Assembly: GCF_019884725.1 (NCBI RefSeq)
Contig: NZ_CP082322.1
Location: 620,001-684,000, forward strand
Origin: Leucobacter tenebrionis
GTDB lineage: Bacteria > Actinomycetota > Actinomycetes > Actinomycetales > Microbacteriaceae
Direction: 5' to 3'
Length of the DNA stretch: 64,000 bases
Every line of letters begins with the position of its first letter. The first letter of the stretch is position 1. The translations under genes were made by a program, and so were the position numbers. This document shows, piece by piece, positions 43,101-51,091 of the stretch. Under the pieces are notes generated by a model. That model saw nothing but the letters and a program-made list of their open reading frames with translations. It was not told the DNA's origin and did no database searches.

Positions 43101-43684
43101 CTCGTCGCGAGCTGCGGGTCGCGGCTCGCGATCACGGTCTCCCGCGCGATACGCCAGGCGGTCGCCTCGTCGATCACGGCGACGCCGGGTGCGACCCCCG
43201 CAGCCGCTCCGAACTCCTGCAGCACCCCTGCCGCGAAGGAGTTGTAGGTGCTCACGTCGGGGATGTCGAGACCGTCTGCGAGATGCTCGCAGAGGGTGAG
43301 GGATCGTTCGTGCTCTCTCGGGGAGAGCATCCGCCGCTCGGCCGCGTCTTGCAATCGCTCGGCGAATGCCGCGAGCCGCCCCGAGATCCGTTCGCGCAGC
43401 TCACCCGCGGCTTTGCGGGTGAAGGTGAGACCGAGCACCTGATCGGGTCCGACGAGCCCGTTGGCGACGAGCCACACCACCCGGTTGGCCATGGTCTCGG
43501 TCTTGCCGCTCCCTGCCCCGGCTACGACGAGGGTGCTGCCGCCGAGCGGATGCTCGATCACCGCGCGCTGCTCTGCTGTGGGCACGAGGGCGGGCTTCGG
43601 CGGGACCGCCAGGAGCTCGGCGATGCGGGAGGCTGAGAACACGGGAGGCTCCGGATTCATGGATGCGTTCGCGGTGGAGGTCAT
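40196..43684 (-). CDS. adnB: AdnB-type helicase-nuclease subunit
   Basis: 1162 residues. An N-terminal UvrD-like motor has GAGSGKT at 56-62, VLGLTFTRKAAGELRERI, LDEVQDTSVGQTRF, GDPHQSIYGWRGAS, TAHGAKGLEWDLV and EERRLAYVAVTRSASRLLLSG. A C-terminal RecB-like nuclease follows, with the IVDWKAGRSP core and a downstream QLDLYRHAYAQW segment. Two-subunit AdnAB is the mycobacterial-type end-resection motor, dominated by the AdnB motor. The ATG at 43684 overlaps the adnA stop (ATGA); the longer open frame upstream is antisense or out of frame with adnA and is rejected. Its stop is convergent with the APH-like gene, only 8 bases away. Confidence 0.9.
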   Translation of the reverse strand: MTSTANASMNPEPPVFSASRIAELLAVPPKPALVPTAEQRAVIEHPLGGSTLVVAGAGSGKTETMANRVVWLVANGLVGPDQVLGLTFTRKAAGELRERISGRLAAFAERLQDAAERRMLSPREHERSLTLCEHLADGLDIPDVSTYNSFAAGVLQEFGAAAGVAPGVAVIDEATAWRIARETVIASRDPQLATSELSLPQLIRHLLNIDHAVSDNLTSLDRVDRVVEEFSRVIHLPYNEKERGSEPSGKVYAPVRDAVAGLAETPLITRLAREYAAEKHRRGVIEFSDQLALATLALERSADAVPMLRRRHRVVLLDEVQDTSVGQTRFLSRIFAGASVMAVGDPHQSIYGWRGASAEGLQSFHADFRARGRESEPPAAPPTTLTLSTSWRNPDLVLDAANVIAGPLAADAAIEVPALSPRPGAEQGSIDWCYPETAHEERVAVAEWMRNAREAHLAEHGEMPTAAVIFRKRSPMAAFSAALTEAGVANRIIGLGGLLTTPEVTDVVSTLRCIWYADAGSDLIRLLTGPRFRIGVADVAGLRDAARWFGERDVAHQPLSDEDREDDSVLPDPDRRFTLIDALDQIATMRKLDHAALRGISEVGRERLREAGRMLAGLRQGVGGSISELIGSTVQALRLDIELDANETRESAGGSAAHANLDIFTELVEGYLAVDSRGTLASLLEWIERAIESDETAEHVAAPAPGTVQLITAHGAKGLEWDLVAVPRLVAGEFPGTPKSGAGWLRTGELPDELRGDASARPELNWRIADTQQELRDRIAAYRDELKQRHQEEERRLAYVAVTRSASRLLLSGSFWGGQTRPRDPSPYLVELEQAGLISGLPEKSAHENDPSELDELTLQWPLDPLGAREAAVMRAAEAVRSAIETADGDADPLDDAELDETVRLLLAERRSAMNHGAGSGAASGARPAGGAGSAAGDAVGRPADQDLPERITASTFHEFIEDPERAERRRLRPVPQRPYRRTRIGNRFHEWVERRSTTAQGTALPLTGLDLEGWEPDLAEFDGEAELRPLIEQFERSRWAQLRPIAVEQEVTLPFAGRTLVCKLDAVYRIDADSDAIERFEIVDWKAGRSPRTEAERESRFFQLDLYRHAYAQWAGIDPERIDVSLFYVAEGIELSGNDPRSLEELERIWREAAARVRSAP

Positions 43685-46600
43685 GCCCGGCTCACCGCCG
43701 GGATGATGTGGAGTCGGCAGTCGCCCGGCTGGTGCGGATCCGAGCAGTGGTGCTCGACGCGGGCGGTGAATTCGCCGGCCGCCATGACCCCTGCGATATC
43801 GACGACGCGCTGCCGCAGCAGACTCATCGTCTCTTCCGAGATCGGCTGCTGCACCCGCTCGACGTAGTCCGCGCGCTTGGTCGCGTCGGGGTGGACGTAG
43901 AGCAGACGGGCCCCGCCGCTCCGAGTGCCCGGGGGAAGCGTCCCCTCGGCGAGTTCGAAGGCGTCGAGCGCCACCCCGAGCTGGTAGGCCTGCAGTTGGA
44001 CGTGCTCCTCGGCCCCGGCTTTGCTCGGCGGGGTGCGCCCGGTCTTCAGGTCGAGCACCGTCACCTCGCACGTGCCGTCCGGTAGAGCCGTCATCTCGAG
44101 CCGGTCTGCCATCCCCCGCAGCACCGCTCCCTCGAGCGGGACCGCGAAGGGTGTCTCCCGTCCGATCAGCGTTCGATCCGATCCCTCGAATGCGCTCAGG
44201 TAGGCGGCGAGACTCTCGGTCATCGCGCGGGCGACTCGCTCGGCGCGAACCGACTCCCACTCCGCCTCGAACGGCAGCTTGCCCCACTCCGCTTTCACGG
44301 AGTCGAGCATCGCCTCGGCGTCGGCTTGCTGCGCCGTCTCGAGAGCATGGTGAACCAGCGTTCCGAGGCTCGCCTGCACGCTTCCGCGGCCACCCCCGAG
44401 GCTCGCGATCGCCCAGTCGAGAGGGCAGGTCTCGGCCCGCTCGAGGTGCGACGGGCTGACGGGCACCCTGCGTTCGAGGTCTACACGCGCATCTGCACCC
44501 GCGTGCGCACCCGCAGCCGTGTCTGCATCGGGGTCGATGCCCGCCGCGGATCCTGCGCCCGAGGCCTCCTCCGACCTCGTCTCGAAGAGCGGAGCCGTGG
44601 TGCTCGGAGGCAGCACTCCGTACCACTCATCGGGCGCGGCCCCCGCGACGCCGTCGCGAGCGAGCGCCGCCAGCGAGGCGCGGGCCTGCCCGTCAGCGGG
44701 GTCGAGCGTGAGTCGTCGGCGCATCTCCGCGACGGCGCCGCGCAGAGTGAGTCTGGTGCTGGGCAGTCCCTCACGCAGATGCTCTCGGCCGAATCCGAAG
44801 AACGGACTCGGATGCTGCTCTTCATCGGAGACGGCCACCACGAGCAGTTCGGTTTTCGCGCGGGCGCAGCTGTGGGCGAACAGCCTGAGCTCGTCATGCA
44901 TCGTGTCCCTGCGCGAGGGCGGCAGCGCCTCGCCTCCCCGAAGCCAGCGCTCAAGAGCGGCGGTGCCGAGCAGCGAGCCGCGGGCACGCAGGTTCGGCCA
45001 GGCGCCGTCTTGCACTCCGATCACCGACACCACGGCGAACTCGCGACCGATCGCGCCCTGCGGCGTCGTGACCGTGACCGCGGACCGCTCGCTGCGATGA
45101 GCGAGCGAATCCTCGGGTACCGCGCTCAGCAGCAGATCGTCGAGCAGCTCTTCGACGGGCTGCGCGCTGTCCTGCTCTTCGTGACGCTGCAGCGCGAAGA
45201 AGAGACCCATCACCGCGTCGAGCGACCGATGTGCCTCGTCGGCTCGGGCGCCTCTCGCGTCGAGCGCCTCGTTCTGCCATTGCTCGGCGAGCCGAGTGCC
45301 CTCCCACAGCGCCCACAGCGTCTCGCGCGCCGTGCCGCCCGCCTCAGAGCTGCGCACGGCAGCCTGGATGATGAGACCGATGCGGCGCAGTGCTCGGCCT
45401 CCCGAGCTATCGATGACGGGCCGCTCGCCGGGGAGCGCCACGGCCTCGAGCACGAGCTCGTCGATGCCGCGGACCTCGCGCTGCTCGGCGCGCGCGTCTC
45501 GACGCTCCTGCAGCAGCAGTGCCCACCGCAGACGCCTGATCGCGACGGGGTCGAGGCCGCCGATCACGCCCCCCGCGAGGCGCAGCACGTCTTCGCCGGT
45601 GAGCGCCGAGAGCCCGAGCGCGTGCTGCAGCAGCCTGATCAGCTCACGGACGATCTGGTGCTCCCGAAGCACGATGCCGCCCGCCGCGACCCCCGTGGGC
45701 ACCTGGTGCACCGCGAGCGCGCGCGAGACCCGCGACGCCTCGGAACGGCTTCGGCAGATGACGGCCATCTCGCCCCAGTCCGTGCGAGGCTCACCGTCCA
45801 GGCCGAGATGCCGTGCGCGCAGACGGTGCGCGACGACTCCCAACTGCTCGGCGGGCGACCCCGCCACCGCGAACTCCACCGACCCCGGTTCATCGTGAGC
45901 ACTGCCGGCCGAGCGCTGCTCCCCCGCCCCGGCCGCGCCGATCCGCGCGGTGAGACCGCCTACGAACTCCCGCAACGCCGCACCGTGCCGATGCACCGTG
46001 CCGAGCACGACGCACTGCTCGGCCTCACCGACTCCGGGTCCGTCCGCCCGGCCGCCCGGTGCCCCGCCTCGACGCTGCAGCTCATCGCCGAGTCTCGCCA
46101 GCACGGCGGTTCGCTCGCCGTGGAACGCCCCCGTCGCCTCATCGGGATCGCCGAACACCCAGACACGGCTGCCGACGCTCGCGCAGGCCGCCAGCAGCGC
46201 GAGCTCTCCCTCCCCCAGTTCTTGCGCATCGTCGACGAGCAGCAAGCGAGGCACCGCGAACGTGCCCGGAATCGCGACTCCGTCTGCGGTGCGCGCCGAT
46301 CCCGAGCTTCTCACCGCGGCGGCGGCAGCGCGCAGCAGCGCGCTCGAACTCAGCTCCCCCGGCCGCTCGGCCGCGATCCGCCCGGCCACGGCCGAGATGA
46401 GGTCGAGGCTCGCGCACCATCGGTCGATCAGCTCGGGCTGCGGCATTCGCGTGAGCGCCTCGGACGCCGCCCCCGACCGTATCTCACGCAGGTCGGCGGC
46501 GAGGCGCGCCGGCTCGAGGTCGAAATCGTCGACCACGCGCCACAGCTCGCGCAACTCGGCTCGGAACGCCGGACTCTGCAAGACCTCCGGGGGAAGCCCC

Positions 46601-46995
46601 GGTATACCCGCCTGCCCTGCCAGACCGCGCTCCACCGTCTCGGCTATCGCCTCGTCTTGCGCAGTGCCCGTCAGCAGTCTCGGGGCTTCGCTCCCCTCGA
46701 CCGCTGCCGCCCTCGAGAGCACCGCGAAGGCGAGCGAGGTCGAGGGGCGAACGGGAGTGCCTCCGATCGCGCGTGCCGCGCTGCGCTCGACGCGCCCGCG
46801 CAGCTCGCCCGCCACCAGCCGATTCGGAGCGATGACCAGAGCGTGATCCTCACCCCACCCTTCTCTGCCGATCACCCGGGTGAACGCCTCGATCAGCACC
46901 CGCGTCTTGCCGGTGCCCGGCGCCCCCAGCACTCGAGCATGACGGGAAGGGTCGAGGGCCAGGGCGGCCTGCTGGGACGGGTCGAATGGGAGCAT
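43681..46995 (-). CDS. adnA: AdnA-type helicase-nuclease subunit
   Basis: 1104 residues. The UvrD-like N-terminal motor starts with a P-loop GAPGTGKT at 24-31, then LLLVDDAQELGEGEL in place of motif II. The C-terminal nuclease shows VTVLDLKTGRTPPS (PD-(D/E)xK core) and QLQAYQLGVAL. Cysteines in RAETCPLDWAI and near the end in HHCSDPHQPGDCR look like parts of the Fe-S cluster that bridges AddB/AdnA nuclease domains, although only three obvious ligands are visible. It pairs with AdnB to resect double-strand breaks. TAGTGT (47002-47007) ends 6 bases before the ATG, predicting a leaderless message for the two-gene operon. Confidence 0.9.
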   Translation of the reverse strand: MLPFDPSQQAALALDPSRHARVLGAPGTGKTRVLIEAFTRVIGREGWGEDHALVIAPNRLVAGELRGRVERSAARAIGGTPVRPSTSLAFAVLSRAAAVEGSEAPRLLTGTAQDEAIAETVERGLAGQAGIPGLPPEVLQSPAFRAELRELWRVVDDFDLEPARLAADLREIRSGAASEALTRMPQPELIDRWCASLDLISAVAGRIAAERPGELSSSALLRAAAAAVRSSGSARTADGVAIPGTFAVPRLLLVDDAQELGEGELALLAACASVGSRVWVFGDPDEATGAFHGERTAVLARLGDELQRRGGAPGGRADGPGVGEAEQCVVLGTVHRHGAALREFVGGLTARIGAAGAGEQRSAGSAHDEPGSVEFAVAGSPAEQLGVVAHRLRARHLGLDGEPRTDWGEMAVICRSRSEASRVSRALAVHQVPTGVAAGGIVLREHQIVRELIRLLQHALGLSALTGEDVLRLAGGVIGGLDPVAIRRLRWALLLQERRDARAEQREVRGIDELVLEAVALPGERPVIDSSGGRALRRIGLIIQAAVRSSEAGGTARETLWALWEGTRLAEQWQNEALDARGARADEAHRSLDAVMGLFFALQRHEEQDSAQPVEELLDDLLLSAVPEDSLAHRSERSAVTVTTPQGAIGREFAVVSVIGVQDGAWPNLRARGSLLGTAALERWLRGGEALPPSRRDTMHDELRLFAHSCARAKTELLVVAVSDEEQHPSPFFGFGREHLREGLPSTRLTLRGAVAEMRRRLTLDPADGQARASLAALARDGVAGAAPDEWYGVLPPSTTAPLFETRSEEASGAGSAAGIDPDADTAAGAHAGADARVDLERRVPVSPSHLERAETCPLDWAIASLGGGRGSVQASLGTLVHHALETAQQADAEAMLDSVKAEWGKLPFEAEWESVRAERVARAMTESLAAYLSAFEGSDRTLIGRETPFAVPLEGAVLRGMADRLEMTALPDGTCEVTVLDLKTGRTPPSKAGAEEHVQLQAYQLGVALDAFELAEGTLPPGTRSGGARLLYVHPDATKRADYVERVQQPISEETMSLLRQRVVDIAGVMAAGEFTARVEHHCSDPHQPGDCRLHIIPAVSRA

Positions 46996-47001
46996 GCGAT
47001 C

Positions 47002-47007
47002 ACACTA
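47002..47007 (-). promoter_or_regulatory. Probable -10 element of adnA-adnB
   Basis: TAGTGT on the minus strand, ending 6 bases before the ATG at 46995. Confidence 0.45.
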
Positions 47008-47151
47008 TCGAGCACCTCCGACATTCTTGCGGGCGCCGATGCGCTGACGGCGAACGGCCGCCCTCGAGGCACCTCCGCCCGATGCCGGCACCCTAGACTC
47101 GGAGAACGGAATCATTCGTGGTCTCGCACCACAGCACCCGAGGAGGCACCC

Positions 47152-47376
47152 GTGGAAGTTCGTATCGGCATCAAGCACTCGCCCCGTGAGCTCGCGTTCG
47201 AGACCGAGGCGAGCGCCGACGAGGTGCGCAGCCTCATCGACGCCGCCATCGAGAAGGACTCCGCTCTCGTGGCGCTCGCCGACACGAAGGGGCGTCAGTA
47301 CCTGGTCGACACCGACTCGATCAGCTATGTCGAGCTCGGCGGAGAGGGCGGCCGCAAGGTCGGCTTCATCAGCTGA
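47152..47376 (+). CDS. DUF3107 domain-containing small protein
   Basis: A 74-residue protein of the actinobacterial DUF3107 family (mycobacterial TB9.4/Rv3208A, as I recall). Its sequence is typical: VEVRIGIKHSPRELAFET at the start, SADEVRSLIDAAI in the middle, and GRQYLVDTDSISYVEL near the end. Function is unknown; the small alpha/beta fold has no catalytic motif that I can see. The GTG start has AGGAGG 5 bases upstream, one of the best Shine-Dalgarno sequences in the window, so this gene is translated in the usual way. In mycobacteria the family member also lies near the ferritin-like and DEAD-box genes found downstream here. Confidence 0.92.
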   Translation: MEVRIGIKHSPRELAFETEASADEVRSLIDAAIEKDSALVALADTKGRQYLVDTDSISYVELGGEGGRKVGFIS

Positions 47377-47396
47377 GTCCGCGCCCGGCGGGCCGA

Positions 47397-47433
47397 TATT
47401 CCGTTCCCTTCGACGAGCTCGGGGAACGGGATA
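47397..47433. terminator. Palindrome between DUF3107 and coaBC; dispersed-repeat-like terminator
   Basis: TATTCCGTTCCC (47397-47408) pairs with GGGAACGGGATA (47422-47433) over 12 pairs including one G:U, around a TTCGACGAGCTCG-type loop. The core CCCTTCGAC...GAGCTCGGGG resembles a palindromic repeat family that I recall as scattered in many actinobacterial genomes. It lies between convergent genes and can serve both as a terminator. Confidence 0.65.
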
Positions 47434-47479
47434 CGGCAAGCTCTGCGAGCGGATCGGGCCGGGCCGGAAGACGGCTCCG

Positions 47480-48877
47480 CTATCGCAACTCGTCGCGTAC
47501 CGCGTCGAGCAGACGGTCGGCCACCTCGCGCTTACTGCCGTGCGCCTCGCGGGCGAGCCCGCCGTCGGCATCGAGCACCAGCAGACTGTTGTCGTCGCTC
47601 TCGAAACCGGCGTTCCAGCCCACCGCATTCACGGCCAGCAGGTCGACGCCCTTGCGAGCGAGCTTGCGCCGGCCGCGCTCGAGCAGCTCGGTTCGGCCCG
47701 ATCCGGTCTCCCCGGCCTCGGCTCCCGACGATCCGCCCGCGACGGTCTCCGCTGCGAAACCGACGATCACCTGCCCGGGACGACGCTCGCGAACCAGCCC
47801 GACCAGCACGTCGGGGTTCTCGACGAGTTCGAGCACGGGAGCTTCACCCGGCGAGTCCTCTTTGCGCAGCTTCTGATCCGCGACGTTCGCCACGCGGTAA
47901 TCGGCGACCGCCGCCGCCATGATCACGACCTCCGCTCCGCTCGCCGCCGCGTGGGCCGCCGTCTCGAGCTCGGCCGTCGTGCCGATCGGAACGACGCGCA
48001 CGGCCGCCCGATCCCGCACCTGCGCGAGCACCGACTCGTCGATGTTCGCGGCCAGCAGCACGACCTTGGCCCCGCGATCCGCCGCAGCAGCCGCGATCGC
48101 CACTCCCTGCCTGCCGCTCGAGCGGTTGCCGAGGTAGCGCACCGGATCGATCGGCTCTCGAGTGCCGCCGGCGGTGACGAGCACGCGGACGCCGTCGAGG
48201 TCCCTGGCTCCCTCTGCCCCTTCGGCGGGCTCCGCGAGCAGTCGGGCGTCGAACTCCGGCTGCGGATGGAGATCGGGATCGGCGGCGGAGTCCCCCGCGG
48301 GTTCGGGATCGGCGCCGCGCGCCGCATCGTCGGGGGTCTCGGGATCGGTCTCGCCGCCCAGCAGGCTCTCGATCGCCCGCGCGATCTGCTCGGGCTCGCT
48401 CATGCGGCCCGGGCCGCTGTCGTCACCCGTCAGCCGCCCGCTCTCGGGACCGACGAACCGCACCCCGCGCGAGCGCAGGATCGCCACGTTGTCCTGCGTC
48501 GCGGGGTGCTGCCACATCTCGGTGTGCATCGCGGGTGCGACGAGCACCGGAGCGCGTGTGGCGAGCAGCGTGGTGCCCAACAGGTCATCGGCGAGACCCG
48601 CGGTCATGCGCGCGAGCGTGTTGGCGGTAGCGGGAGCCACGACCACGAGGTCCGCACGCTGGCCCAGCGCGACGTGGCGCACCTCGGGAACGTCCTCGTG
48701 CACGGAGGTTGTGACGGGGTGTCGGCTGATCGCCTCCCAGGTCGGCCGGCCGACGAAGCGGAGCGCGTCATCGGTCGGCACCACGTGCACCTCGTGGCCG
48801 GTCTCGACGAGCAGCCTCGCCAGCGCGACGGCCTTATAGGCGGCGATGCCGCCGGTCACTCCGAGCACAATGTTCAT
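47480..48877 (-). CDS. coaBC: Bifunctional phosphopantothenoylcysteine decarboxylase / phosphopantothenate-cysteine ligase
   Basis: A 465-residue CoaBC (Dfp), which makes 4'-phosphopantetheine from phosphopantothenate and cysteine in CoA synthesis. The N-terminal flavoprotein decarboxylase (1-175) shows GVTGGIAAYKA, the HVALGQRADLVVVAPATANT segment with the active His, and APAMHTEMW. The C-terminal ligase (~230-465) begins LVTAGGTREPIDPVRYLGNRSS and has AAAVADYR and VGFAAET. A Asp/Pro-rich linker of ~45 residues joins the domains, longer than in most relatives, and a second Gly/Ser-rich insert lies near 390. CAGGAT (48884-48889) ends 6 bases before the ATG. Confidence 0.95.
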   Translation of the reverse strand: MNIVLGVTGGIAAYKAVALARLLVETGHEVHVVPTDDALRFVGRPTWEAISRHPVTTSVHEDVPEVRHVALGQRADLVVVAPATANTLARMTAGLADDLLGTTLLATRAPVLVAPAMHTEMWQHPATQDNVAILRSRGVRFVGPESGRLTGDDSGPGRMSEPEQIARAIESLLGGETDPETPDDAARGADPEPAGDSAADPDLHPQPEFDARLLAEPAEGAEGARDLDGVRVLVTAGGTREPIDPVRYLGNRSSGRQGVAIAAAAADRGAKVVLLAANIDESVLAQVRDRAAVRVVPIGTTAELETAAHAAASGAEVVIMAAAVADYRVANVADQKLRKEDSPGEAPVLELVENPDVLVGLVRERRPGQVIVGFAAETVAGGSSGAEAGETGSGRTELLERGRRKLARKGVDLLAVNAVGWNAGFESDDNSLLVLDADGGLAREAHGSKREVADRLLDAVRDELR

Positions 48878-48883
48878 AGGAAC

Positions 48884-48889
48884 ATCCTG
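48884..48889 (-). promoter_or_regulatory. Probable -10 element of coaBC
   Basis: CAGGAT on the minus strand ends 6 bases before the ATG at 48877. Confidence 0.4.
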
Positions 48890-48945
48890 CCATGCGCCGC
48901 CGGCCGCGAGCGGACTCCGCCGCCCGCCCGCGGCCTCGGATCATC

Positions 48946-49716
48946 TCAGCCCGCCAGCACCGCGCACTGCCCGACGGCGTTCTTGCCGATCGTATTGCCG
49001 TAGCCGAACACTCCGGGGGTCAGCCCGCTGCAGGTGATGTTGCGACCGATCTCATTGCGCACGACGAAAACGCTGTTCACACCGCTGCCGGTCGCGTCGT
49101 CGCTCCCGGTCATCGTGACGTTCTGCAGCGTCACGTTGCCGGAGACACGGTTCCACATGACCCCGAGCCACTCCTCGGTGATCCCGCTGACGGTGATGTT
49201 CTTCGCGACCGTGTTGTTCTTGATCGACCAGGGGATGTCGGATCCGCCTCCGGAGATCGTGACGTTGCCGCCCACGTCGAGCCCGTTCAGGAAGACGCCG
49301 ATCGCGCCGTCGAGCGTGATGTTGCCGCGCACCGCGATCGTGGACCGTGCATTCGGGTCGGTCGCGCACGGGTGCCCGGAGTTGCCGGGGACCGCCGGCT
49401 GACAGCCCAGGCCGACGAGCGAGCCGCTCGAAGCCGTCACGTTGCGGCCCACGGTGATGCTCGACGGCGCGCTCTGCGCATCGAACACGGCCCCCGAGGC
49501 GACGACCAGGTTGCCGGAGACCGCGATCTCGGCGCCGGAGCCCACGTCGCACATGCCGGCGATGGTCAGCTCGGAGTAGCTGCCGGAGGGCACGGAGCCG
49601 CCCGTACAGGTGTAGGAGCCGCCTCCCGGAGGGGCGGCGAGCGCCGGAGCCGCCCCGCAGAGCGCGACCCCTCCCGCGAAGAGAACGGCACCGATTGCCT
49701 TCAATCCCGTGTGCAT
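48946..49716 (-). CDS. Secreted beta-helix-like protein of unknown function
   Basis: 256 residues with a clear signal peptide (hydrophobic core ~6-24, cleavage after ALA near 27). The mature part is made of repeating strands rich in Gly, Val, Asn, Thr and Ser, with rungs such as LTIAGMCDVGSGAEIAVSGNLVV, ITVGRNVTA, STIAVRGNITLDG, VGGNVTISGGG, AKNITVSGI and SGNVTLQNVTMTG, which suggests a right-handed parallel beta-helix. Several cysteines (in YTCTGG, GMCDVG, LGCQP, HPCATD, ITCSG, GQCAV) could form disulfides. No catalytic motif or sorting signal is visible, so a polymer-binding or adhesive surface protein is only a guess. AAGGACT lies 7 bases before the ATG. Confidence 0.75.
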   Translation of the reverse strand: MHTGLKAIGAVLFAGGVALCGAAPALAAPPGGGSYTCTGGSVPSGSYSELTIAGMCDVGSGAEIAVSGNLVVASGAVFDAQSAPSSITVGRNVTASSGSLVGLGCQPAVPGNSGHPCATDPNARSTIAVRGNITLDGAIGVFLNGLDVGGNVTISGGGSDIPWSIKNNTVAKNITVSGITEEWLGVMWNRVSGNVTLQNVTMTGSDDATGSGVNSVFVVRNEIGRNITCSGLTPGVFGYGNTIGKNAVGQCAVLAG

Positions 49717-49837
49717 GTCTGAGTCCTTGTCTCATGCAGCAGCGCTGCTGTTCCACGGATCCACGGACTCCCCGGGTGGGTCTGAGAGCGTCATCGTCGA
49801 CGTTCTGGGCGCATCATACCACCGGCCCCACCGAACG

Positions 49838-51091
49838 TCACCGCTCGAGCAGCACCGCGACCTCCATGTGCCGCGTGTGCGGGAACATGTCGAAGACCCG
49901 CGCCTCACGCACGGAGAACGACGGCATCGCCGCGAGGTCGCGAGCGAGGCTCTCGGGGTTGCAGCTCGAGTAGACGACGTGCCGGATCCCGGCACCGCCC
50001 TCCAGCCACGCCGCCAGCTCGGCGCCGATCCCGCGCCTCGGCGGGTTCACGATCACGGCCTCCGGCCTGTCCTCGCGACGCGCGGCCAATGCGAACGCCG
50101 TCGCGTCGGCCGCCTCGAAGCGAGCCGCGATCCCGGCCTCCCGGGCGCTGCGCCTGGCCGAGCGCACCGCTTCCTCGCTGATCTCGACGCCCAGCACACG
50201 ACGCGCGGGCAGCGCCGCCGTGTCCTCCGCACGGCCCGCGCAGTGCAGCGCGAAACCGCCGACCCCGCAGTAGAGGTCCCAGAGGGAGGCGGGATCCGCC
50301 CGATCCACCCACGCCGCGGCCTGCGCATACAGTGCGCGAGCGACGGACGTGTTGGTCTGGAAGAAGCTGCGGGGCCGGAGGTGCAGCGCGAGCGACGATC
50401 CCGTTCCCATCGAGAGCGACGACCCGAGCAGCAGTTCCTCGCGCTCGCCCTCGAGCACGGCCTTGTGCTCGGGCAGCAGGTTGACCGACACGACGACCGC
50501 GCTCGGCACGGCCCGCCGCAGCTGCTCCAGCCGACCGCGCAGCACCTCGAGGGATCGCTCGCTGCGCACCACGAAGCGCAGCATGAGATCCCCGTCAGGC
50601 GACGCCGTGACGTGCACGAACTTGAGCTCGCCCCGCCGCTTCGGCACGTCGTAGGGAGGGAGGCCGGTCTGGTCGAGGAAGCGTGCGAGATGCGGGATCG
50701 CGGCGCGGATCACGGGCTCCTGGATCAGGCAGTCGCGGAGGTCGACGCCCGAGCCGTCGGGCCCGAGGATGCCGAGCGTCACCTTCCCCGGCCGACCGCC
50801 GACGACCAGCTTCGCCTTGTTGCGGAAGTCGCGCACGCCGCCCGGCACCGATGGCAGCCAGGCCCGCTCGGGCACATCGGGCAGCAGCTCGCGGCAGCGC
50901 TCCTCCTTCTCACGCAGCTGCTGCGCATAGGGGGTCTCGATGAGCGTGCAGGATCGGCACCGGCCGGCCTCGAAGTAGCCGCAGATCGGGTTGCCGTCGG
51001 TCACGAGCGGAAGAGACGCACGGTCTCCCCTGTCAGCAGCGCCGCCCGGAGCTCCGACGCCGGCGGACGGTAGGGGCACGGCCCCGCTCAT
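49838..51091 (-). CDS. rlmC: 23S rRNA (uracil-C5)-methyltransferase, RlmC/RumB-type
   Basis: A 417-residue SAM-dependent m5U methyltransferase. Near the N terminus, CGYFEAGRCRSC gives three ligands of the 4Fe-4S cluster typical of RlmC/RlmD, with LRDCLIQEP supplying the probable fourth. The methyltransferase domain shows DLYCGVGGFAL (SAM-binding), IVNPPRRG, and the catalytic Cys in SSCNPESLARD. The absence of an N-terminal TRAM domain favours RlmC (U747) over RlmD; the exact target is inferred. The ATG overlaps the stop of the upstream ferritin-like gene (ATGA). The first ~30 residues are low-complexity, so an internal start is possible. Confidence 0.87.
   Translation of the reverse strand: MSGAVPLPSAGVGAPGGAADRGDRASLPLVTDGNPICGYFEAGRCRSCTLIETPYAQQLREKEERCRELLPDVPERAWLPSVPGGVRDFRNKAKLVVGGRPGKVTLGILGPDGSGVDLRDCLIQEPVIRAAIPHLARFLDQTGLPPYDVPKRRGELKFVHVTASPDGDLMLRFVVRSERSLEVLRGRLEQLRRAVPSAVVVSVNLLPEHKAVLEGEREELLLGSSLSMGTGSSLALHLRPRSFFQTNTSVARALYAQAAAWVDRADPASLWDLYCGVGGFALHCAGRAEDTAALPARRVLGVEISEEAVRSARRSAREAGIAARFEAADATAFALAARREDRPEAVIVNPPRRGIGAELAAWLEGGAGIRHVVYSSCNPESLARDLAAMPSFSVREARVFDMFPHTRHMEVAVLLER

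Noticed and set aside
43685..44626. Upstream extension of the adnB frame to a longer product of 1476 residues
   Set aside because: It overlaps adnA almost entirely in another frame, is Arg-rich without motifs, and the ATGA overlap at 43681-43684 gives the natural start.
44326..47151. Plus-strand open frame leading into the DUF3107 gene
   Set aside because: Antisense shadow of adnA; DUF3107 proteins are about 75 residues and a strong AGGAGG precedes the GTG at 47152.
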